From assembly GCA_029964075.1 (NCBI GenBank), contig CM057146.1, positions 5,909,501 through 5,973,500 on the forward strand: 64,000 bases of DNA. The letters run 5' to 3'. This document shows positions 62,701 through 64,000 of this stretch, in pieces. The position numbers were made by a program, and so were the translations under genes. The notes under the pieces were generated by a model that saw only the letters and a program-made list of their open reading frames with translations, was not told the origin of the DNA and ran no database searches. Position 1 is the stretch's first letter. Every line of letters begins with the position of its first letter. Source of the DNA: Patiria pectinifera. Its lineage: Eukaryota; Echinodermata; Asteroidea; Valvatida; Asterinidae.

Positions 62701-63703
62701 CCACCATGCAAAGCCTCAAATCTTACTCACAAGTGAATCCGCTCTGCGAAATCGGATTTATTGTCAGGCAGCCGTACATGGGTGACCCCAAAAAGTGCAA
62801 CCCTGAAAAATTTGCCTTCTTTCACAAACGTGATCAGTGAATTTTTATGTTTTGGAAATCAGGTTGAAGCTGAGAGCTTTTCCTTTCAAATACTGAAAAC
62901 AAAAATCATGTAAATACCATATTGGGTTGCTGAAAAAATGCCAATTATGTAAAAGAAGTGATTTTTCATCCGTTCCAACGGTGCTTCAAACAGTGAAACA
63001 TGTTACTGTATAAGCCCACTGTGCAATAATTGTCTTTCATTTGTGCAATTTCTTTAACATTTTGACATTTTTATGATGCTTTAAAATATAACTCAAAAGG
63101 ATAAGATACCTGTTCAGGTGAAAAATAAAACGCATATTCATCAAATTCATTTGTACTCGTCATAATTAGTGCCGTGTTGGTTGTAAGGATTATGACTTAT
63201 TGCGCCGCATGCATTTCATGCACAAACAGGTACGGTGTTAATCCCTTAACTGTGGTAATACCATTGGAATGGACCAAAAAAGGAGTTGTGTTACATAATT
63301 GGCATTTTCTAAGCAACCCAATGTGCTAATATTTTTTTTTCGGTATTTGAATGAAAAAGCTCTCAGCTTTAATCTAATATCAAAAACATATACAATTCAC
63401 AGATCACGTTTTTGTTTTGCAAAAAGGCAAATGTTTCAGGGTTGCAATTTTTGGGGGTCACCCTGTAACTCGAATTTTGCGAAGAAGCAATTCAATCGTT
63501 CGATGTCTCATTTAAAAGTGATTATGTTGCAAGGAAAAAGGGCAAATTGAATTCCTTTTTTTTGTTCTGTGTGTATTGCTGTTTTAGACACCCATTGTAC
63601 GGTCTGACAGACGGTTCCAAACGTGCTCGGTTGTCGGGTCCAGTGGGATTCTACTTGGGTCAGGCTGTGGACACGAGATCGACAAAGCAGAATTTGTCAT
63701 TAG
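29567..63703 (+). CDS. ST8SIA: ST8Sia-like alpha-2,8-sialyltransferase, 5' part (gene continues past window)
   Basis: A type II Golgi glycosyltransferase of family GT29, which transfers sialic acid from CMP-sialic acid to sialylated glycans. One of three first exons gives a short basic cytoplasmic tail and a membrane anchor. Exons 2-5 give the lumenal stem, and exon 6 the start of sialyl motif [21 protein letters not shown] followed by [12 protein letters not shown]. The preceding LWSSLPE and the RRF.TC.VVG block are arranged as in vertebrate ST8Sia enzymes. With exon 1b the product reaches about 242 residues by the end of exon 6, so the stem looks longer than in vertebrate homologues. Sequons NIT, NVS, NAT and NVS occur in exons 3-5. 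Phases are consistent at every junction (2, 0, 2, 2, 0, 2). Motif S, III and VS lie outside the window, so linkage specificity and activity cannot be judged. Confidence 0.88.
29853..30072. repeat. Long hairpin, about 100-bp arms with a 17-nt loop
   Basis: The left arm (29853-29952) and right arm (29970-30072) are nearly perfect inverted copies. Landmarks are CTATTTGGCCAAAAACAGTG, ATGCAATTTATGACAA, GATACCGAAAACAGTTGCAC and GTATACGTGCAAG. One arm has a short insertion near TTCGCACGCAC. Confidence 0.9.
31118..31234 (+). CDS. Possible short terminal exon inside the 2.2-kb element
   Basis: Acceptor CTTATTAG, then ATG at 31124 opening a 36-residue frame with [19 protein letters not shown] and TGA at 31232. 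An upstream donor CCG|GTAAGT lies at 30617 and AATAAAATAAAA at 31460, so a spliced polyadenylated transcript is conceivable. Product unrecognised. Confidence 0.2.
   Translation, partial: NPMELRTKKKIDYCALDRGEPIKAVAEKTWPTAKAVVI
31940..32480. other. ST8Sia intron sequence, nothing recognised
   Basis: GGAAGAACGTTGCAACCTGACGCC-type sequence at 32070-32090 recurs inverted near 32250-32275, which suggests a small inverted-repeat element. No coding sequence is seen. Confidence 0.4.
32481..33050 (-). mobile_element. Probable LINE 3' end
   Basis: Read on the minus strand it ends GGGATAATAAAGTTATATTG followed by (TATTG)n, the usual CR1/L2-type 3' end with a short tandem tail. The GC-rich sequence 32700-33000 before it would be its 3' UTR. 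No reverse transcriptase motif is seen here. Confidence 0.4.
33059..33428. mobile_element. MITE, ends TTAAGGCC and CCGGTTTCTGGTATG (copy 1)
   Basis: Subterminal CCGGTTTCTGGTATG and CATACCAGAAACCGG are inverted. An inverted full copy with the same interior (GCAGCAGCAGGATTCCAGTC, GTGCAAATATATGGGAGTCC) lies at 49520-49898. Confidence 0.85.
33736..34020. repeat. Inverted array of CATAAGTCCGACGCCT
   Basis: Multiple CATAAGTCCGACGCCT units on the left, and the same unit inverted (AGGCGTCGGACTTATG) on the right, with central GAAATTTCGGACTTATG palindromes. The organisation is that of a foldback element built from a 16-bp unit. Confidence 0.85.
34440..35400 (-). pseudogene. Truncated non-LTR retrotransposon (reverse transcriptase fragment)
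   Basis: On the minus strand: [80 protein letters not shown] (after a frameshift), YINDLPNEL and FADD. These are successive reverse transcriptase blocks of CR1/L2/jockey-type LINEs. At least two frameshifts are needed. The C-terminal part ([13 protein letters not shown] near 34540, [10 protein letters not shown] near 34500) follows after an internal deletion at about 34680. Dead, antisense in the ST8Sia intron. Confidence 0.9.
35474..35559. repeat. Donor segment of a locally copied 85-bp insertion
   Basis: This segment (CTAAGTGTCTTCCATCCACA to ACGCGTCCCCCT) occurs again at 36109-36193, identical apart from one A in the poly-A run. Confidence 0.9.
35580..35765. mobile_element. Fragment of the 19235-20154 Harbinger-like family
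   Basis: TTAGTTGCATACCTGAGTAA, GATGACAACGGATACAATAG and GGCTAATCCATGTCCAGCA match 19385-19510 with scattered changes. Terminal repeats are missing. Confidence 0.8.
35796..37010. mobile_element. MITE copy B, ends GGGTCGTATGTATAAAAACT
   Basis: Full-length copy with long inverted ends built from AGCATTTGCTTTTACT/AGTAAATGCTT words. It is interrupted by an 85-bp insertion at 36109-36193. The interior contains an 84-codon minus-strand frame (36584-36838) shared with copy D, probably incidental. Confidence 0.9.
36088..36214. repeat. 85-bp insertion flanked by a 21-bp target duplication
   Basis: A 21-bp AT-rich sequence (GCATTTATTAATATTAATCA plus C) occurs at 36088-36108 and 36194-36214, bracketing 36109-36193. 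Copy D has the same sequence once and uninterrupted (about 37988), giving an empty site. Confidence 0.9.
37340..39531. mobile_element. MITE copy C/E, older copy split by copy D
   Basis: The left half (37340-37697) and right half (38801-39531) together make one diverged element of the same family. The break falls at the sequence ACCATACACTGTATTTT, present whole in copies B and D. Confidence 0.8.
37698..38800. mobile_element. MITE copy D, ends TGGGTCGTATGTATAAAACC, nested
   Basis: A 1.1-kb full-length copy, very similar to copy B apart from the 85-bp insertion and small indels, inserted into copy C/E. An 82-codon minus-strand frame (38380-38628) differs from that of copy B by a 6-nt GTGCGT indel. 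Confidence 0.9.
39532..40320. other. ST8Sia intron sequence
   Basis: No coding sequence is recognised. A TACATG(TACATG)n microsatellite occurs at 40111-40140 and again at 40303-40325. Confidence 0.45.
40323..40462 (+). promoter_or_regulatory. Conserved 5' flank of exon 1b, shared with exon 1c
   Basis: GACAACGATGATAGC, ATGTACAA and GCTTGCACA occur in the same order upstream of exon 1b and exon 1c (46077-46179). This suggests the duplicated unit included the 5' UTR or promoter. No TATA box is obvious. Confidence 0.4.
40463..40614 (+). CDS. ST8SIA: ST8Sia alternative first exon 1b (signal anchor)
   Basis: 152 nt, phase 2 end with donor CAG|GTAAAT. Encodes [10 protein letters not shown], anchor [17 protein letters not shown], then [18 protein letters not shown] and TSTFR. 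An in-frame TGA lies 15 nt before the ATG, so this start is firm. It is the copy closest to 1a in protein sequence. Confidence 0.82.
40993..41358. mobile_element. MITE with long CGTTATTTCGTTTTACCG ends
   Basis: The ends CGTTATTTCGTTTTACCGTT and AACGGTAAAACGAAATAACG are inverted over more than 60 bp, with further inverted words (AAACAGTAAACGACGAACCA) inside. Bounded by GGTAC/GGTATTACC. Confidence 0.85.
41881..42699. mobile_element. hAT element, ends CAGGGGCGGCGGAAC
   Basis: CAGGGGCGGCGGAAC and GTTCCGCCGCCCCTG are inverted, with 8-bp flanks ACTCCCCA and ACTCCCCC (one mismatch). The interior has tandem GTGCCCCTCTCGCG-type units (41925-42290) and a nested partial copy of the GGGCGGATCC family from about 42310. 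Confidence 0.8.
43572..43874. mobile_element. MITE, ends GGCCAAGTTCGGGCAAGGAC
   Basis: GGCCAAGTTCGGGCAAGGAC and GTCCTTGCGCGAACTTGGCC are inverted; GTCGACTAGTGGTTG-type words recur inverted inside. Confidence 0.85.
43893..44412. mobile_element. MITE, ends AACCTCGTCCCCAGG
   Basis: AACCTCGTCCCCAGGGTGTC and GCACTGGGGACGAGGTTG are inverted. A related element lies at 45415-45675 (ACCTCGTCCCCGTGGTGTCG, GGGAACGAGGTAGCC), and a relative with CCCCATGGCGTCGAGCAG at 37140-37335. A short hydrophobic frame inside (44010-44137) is discounted. Confidence 0.65.
43962..44003. repeat. Hairpin carrying two inverted octamer motifs
   Basis: ATCATTTGCAT and ATGCAAATGAT flank GTGCAA...TTGCAC, making an imperfect hairpin with a 4-nt bulge. 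Both arms contain the POU octamer ATGCAAAT. Confidence 0.7.
44980..45190. repeat. Three-unit tandem repeat, ATTGACCCCAAGTTCTA
   Basis: Units begin at about 44983, 45068 and 45128 with ATTGACCCCAAGTTCTA followed by AAGTAAATACAACCCAAGC. The last unit ends in an inverted AGCTTGGGGTTAAAT. Confidence 0.8.
46180..46343 (+). CDS. ST8SIA: ST8Sia alternative first exon 1c (signal anchor)
   Basis: 164 nt, phase 2 end with donor CAG|GTAAAT. Encodes [11 protein letters not shown], anchor [17 protein letters not shown], then a stem with small in-frame insertions (VQRW, MY) relative to 1a and 1b, ending TSTSR. It is the most diverged copy and the nearest to exon 2 (7.9 kb). The first bases of its intron (GTAAATACATGTAATACAAC) still resemble those after exon 1b. 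Confidence 0.78.
46649..47252. mobile_element. Element with CCCTAACGTGGCGC ends
   Basis: CCCTAACGTGGCGC at the left and GCGCCACGTTAGGG at the right are inverted, with an extra copy of the right motif at 47015-47030. A solo end lies at 4028-4100. Confidence 0.7.
47825..48238 (+). repeat. C-rich satellite-like tract, no G-rich interruptions
   Basis: About 410 bp made of CCCCA, CCCTA and CCCAA words. A longer phrase (CATCCCCACCCCAACCCCT then CTCAAATCCCTAT) recurs near 47973, 48050 and 48150. The proline-rich frames of 150-180 codons in two phases arise from this composition. The complement is a dense G-quadruplex candidate. Confidence 0.85.
48314..49293. mobile_element. DNA element, ends TTATGTTGGCGTAAC
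   Basis: TTATGTTGGCGTAACCC and CCGTTACGCCAACATAA are inverted over a 980-bp span. Open frames inside are unrecognised. Confidence 0.7.
49390..49465. repeat. GGAC/CGGA simple repeat
   Basis: GGACGGACGGAC-type tetranucleotide runs with variants (GGACGCCCGGACGTACG). Confidence 0.9.
49520..49898. mobile_element. MITE, ends TTAGGCC and CCGGTTTCTGGTATG (copy 2)
   Basis: Inverted copy of 33059-33428 with the same subterminal words and interior. Confidence 0.85.
50343..50605. mobile_element. Partial GGGCGGATCC-family hAT MITE
   Basis: The left end CAAGGGCGGATC and body (AAGGCAGGC, ACCATCTTTTCCTCA, GATCTAGAATCC) match 27656-27981, then an unrelated segment (GGCCATTCAGAATTTTCAAT) that also occurs, inverted, at 53325-53390. 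Confidence 0.75.
51047..51236. mobile_element. hAT MITE, CAGTGGCGTAGCCACG (copy 1)
   Basis: 190 bp, inverted ends, poly-C/poly-G interior, shared body GAGATTTTGAGTTTCTAAAA and ATCATTGATCTACATGA. Confidence 0.92.
51700..52137 (+). CDS. Unrecognised 145-codon frame in composite cargo
   Basis: The longest plain frame inside the cargo. From the ATG at 51748 it reads [20 protein letters not shown], then a hydrophobic stretch ([17 protein letters not shown]), then [20 protein letters not shown]. No family is recognised, and the Phe/Val-rich middle may just reflect T-rich DNA. A polyadenylation-type AATAAA lies 228 bp downstream at 52365. Could be a captured gene fragment or chance. Confidence 0.2.
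   Translation: MIFSEVTVLKLEKVLTMEGCESFLSKLREELLQSYLFYRQCKIVSFHFVPGYFLVVSFVCVFNVSVDLCMSTRLFVFMVCIFLSEALKITSSWIPSTTPHNKPSVHNISRCGSENENCRFVYYEYDQVKLFMQYFFFHFPQNCIL
52967..53163. mobile_element. hAT MITE, CAGTGGCGTAGCCACG (copy 2)
   Basis: 197 bp, same ends and body as copy 1 in the same orientation, with longer poly-C runs. Confidence 0.92.
53388..53505. mobile_element. Right end of a GGGCGGATCC-family hAT MITE
   Basis: GGCCCCTAAGCGGGCCCTGA, ACCCCATGCCGTG and the terminal CTGGATTTGCCCTTGG match the right half of 27656-27981. Confidence 0.75.
53690..54065 (-). mobile_element. Probable LINE 3' UTR
   Basis: On the minus strand the segment ends CCGAATAAAATGCTATTATT followed by ATTG, typical of CR1/L2-type LINE tails. 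No coding blocks are seen. Confidence 0.35.
54118..54146. repeat. (AAAC)n microsatellite
   Basis: About seven uninterrupted AAAC units. Confidence 0.95.
54268..54325 (+). CDS. ST8SIA: ST8Sia exon 2 (stem)
   Basis: 58 nt, acceptor ATTGACAG, donor AAG|GTAGGA. The first base completes the Arg codon begun by any of the three first exons. It then encodes [19 protein letters not shown], a Ser/Thr-rich stem segment likely to be O-glycosylated. Confidence 0.7.
54660..55045. mobile_element. Diverged GGGCGGATCC-family element, inverted
   Basis: GATGCTCTGTGGTACGGTGC and CAATCTGAGGC match the complement of the family body, and GCCCTTACGGCGTGGGG the right part. The middle is replaced by unrelated AT-rich sequence. 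Confidence 0.6.
55577..55905 (-). mobile_element. Probable Penelope-like terminal region with hammerhead-like motif
   Basis: On the minus strand 55855-55898 reads GTCTC, CTGACGA, a GACTA/TAGTC stem-loop, GAAAC, GTT, then GAGAC. This is the conserved core order of hammerhead ribozymes found in the ends of Penelope-like elements. The further sequence AAGATTTGAGGCTTTGCATG (from 55667) recurs inverted at 62704-62724, so the family is dispersed. No reverse transcriptase is seen here. Confidence 0.45.
55854..55899 (-). ncRNA. Candidate minimal hammerhead ribozyme
   Basis: CUGANGA (CTGACGA), stem II (GACTA, loop GAGCAGGT, TAGTC), GAAA, then CGTT and stem I (GTCTC with GAGAC). Stem III is almost absent, as in the minimal type I hammerheads described from retroelements, which may need to dimerise. 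The putative cleavage triplet would be GUU. Activity is not shown. Confidence 0.4.
56555..56735. mobile_element. Tc1/mariner (Tigger-like) MITE
   Basis: TACAGTCGAACCCTGATAAG and GTTATAGAGGTGTTCGACTGTA-type ends are inverted, bounded by TA. Internal TTATAACAAG/CTTGTTATA words are typical of pogo/Tigger derivatives. Confidence 0.8.
57928..58102. mobile_element. 175-bp MITE with 33-bp perfect ends
   Basis: GTGCGTTTTGGCGGTCATAA and onward matches the right end perfectly for 33 bp, and nearly so for about 10 more. It lies in the intron just upstream of ST8Sia exon 3. Confidence 0.92.
58267..58394 (+). CDS. ST8SIA: ST8Sia exon 3 (basic stem segment)
   Basis: 128 nt, acceptor TTTTTTTCCTTCAG, donor CAG|GTAAGA. 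Begins [15 protein letters not shown], with two N-glycosylation sequons. It then has a basic region with an internal repeat: [14 protein letters not shown] followed by [10 protein letters not shown]. Phase 0 in, phase 2 out. Confidence 0.8.
59218..59340 (+). CDS. ST8SIA: ST8Sia exon 4 (stem)
   Basis: 123 nt, acceptor TATCTTTCAG, donor TTTAG|GTGCGT. Encodes [20 protein letters not shown] then [20 protein letters not shown], with an NAT sequon. It corresponds in position to the helical pre-motif-L region of ST8Sia enzymes. Confidence 0.85.
60490..60640 (+). CDS. ST8SIA: ST8Sia exon 5
   Basis: 151 nt, acceptor AATTGCAG, strong donor GAG|GTGAGT. Encodes [20 protein letters not shown], then a Gly/Pro-rich turn and [12 protein letters not shown]. 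The closing N-x-S...L.SLLPE pattern matches the segment before motif L in polysialyltransferase-type ST8Sia. Confidence 0.88.
60690..61245 (-). pseudogene. LINE ORF2 C-terminal fragment and 3' UTR
   Basis: On the minus strand, [40 protein letters not shown] then [18 protein letters not shown] and a stop. This is the conserved C-terminal tail of CR1/L2/jockey-type ORF2 proteins, unbroken over about 65 codons. The rest of the element is missing (5' truncation). Antisense within ST8Sia intron 5. Confidence 0.85.
61260..62160. other. ST8Sia intron 5, repeat fragments
   Basis: Segments around 61450-61740 are inverted relatives of 60110-60400 (GTTGAAGTTTCAGCTC, TTTCTCGAAAGG, AAGAACGTTCAAA words), forming a loose inverted pair around the LINE fragment. 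No exon is seen. Confidence 0.5.
62775..63467. mobile_element. Mariner-type MITE, ends TACAGGGTGACCCC
   Basis: TACATGGGTGACCCCAAAAA and TTTTTGGGGGTCACCCTGTA are inverted, TA-bounded, with matching subterminal GTGCAACCCTGAAA/TTTCAGGGTTGCA and AAGCTGAGAGCTTTT/AAAAGCTCTCAGCTTT. Confidence 0.9.
63588..63703 (+). CDS. ST8SIA: ST8Sia exon 6, sialyl motif L
   Basis: 116 nt, acceptor TGCTGTTTTAG, donor TTAG|GTATGT. Encodes [20 protein letters not shown] then [18 protein letters not shown]. This is the amino half of motif L, which binds CMP-sialic acid, with the cysteine and the G.EID.(H/A).FV.R pattern of GT29. The usual N of VVGNSG is S here. Phase 2 out, continuing outside the window. Confidence 0.95.
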
Positions 63704-63752
63704 GTATGTGATCGAAATTATTCTGACCAGAAAAAAAAGTCTCAACGCACTA

Positions 63753-64000
63753 TACAGGGTGAGTAAAAAAAACCCCGAAACCCAAATGTCGGGACCATTG
63801 TTTTAGTAAAGTTCTGCATGTAGCACTTTCAAAATATAGGATATGAAAGCCCAATTCATAAGCTTTCCTTTAGTACAAGAATCATTCAAATCACTAATGT
63901 ACTTTTCATGTTACGGAATTTTAAAGACAACCACCGTTTTACAATTCTGTCCACGGATCACAAAAAGGTAAAGTGTTCTTTCAGCAAAATGAAAACAATC
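63753..64000. mobile_element. Mariner-type element, left end (cut by window)
   Basis: TACAGGGTGAGTAAAAAAAA starts at a TA in ST8Sia intron 6. Its partner end would lie past 64000. Confidence 0.5.

Overview
The window is nuclear DNA of an intron-rich animal, most likely a marine invertebrate deuterostome (echinoderm, hemichordate or amphioxus; I cannot choose). The signs are spliced genes with GT-AG introns, an ALKBH5-type m6A demethylase, an ST8Sia-type (alpha-2,8) sialyltransferase, and a dense mixture of DNA transposon remnants and MITEs. There are no prokaryotic operons, and most long open frames are chance frames inside repeats.

Two host genes can be reconstructed, both on the + strand. 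(1) ALKBH5, three coding exons (4878-5608, 11902-11982, 12244-12664), gives a complete 410-residue protein. Its 6.3-kb first intron is full of foldback repeats. (2) The 5' part of an ST8Sia-like gene, from about 29.5 kb to the window end. Shared exons lie at 54268-54325, 58267-58394, 59218-59340, 60490-60640 and 63588-63703, the last carrying the start of sialyl motif L. The rest of the catalytic domain lies beyond 64000. Upstream are three homologous signal-anchor first exons (29567-29721, 40463-40614, 46180-46343). All end in the same phase and all join exon 2 in frame, which suggests an alternative-promoter cluster that varies only the cytoplasmic tail, membrane anchor and upper stem.

Layout: 1-4.1 kb is non-coding, with a 60-bp-period tandem array next to the ALKBH5 5' region. 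4.9-12.7 kb is ALKBH5. 12.7-29.5 kb is a transposon graveyard: TTAA MITEs with telomere-like ends, a Harbinger element with a broken Myb-like gene, inverted arrays of a palindromic CACGTACGTACGTG unit, and hAT MITEs. 29.5-63.7 kb is the ST8Sia gene with its introns packed with repeats, including a self-nested MITE family (35.8-39.5 kb), LINE fragments (34.4-35.4 and 60.7-61.2 kb) and a 2.1-kb composite hAT unit (51.0-53.2 kb). The two genes have no evident functional link: one edits RNA methylation in the nucleus, the other caps glycans in the Golgi.

All splice sites are read by eye from consensus, frame continuity and recognised protein similarity. No alignment or transcript data were available.
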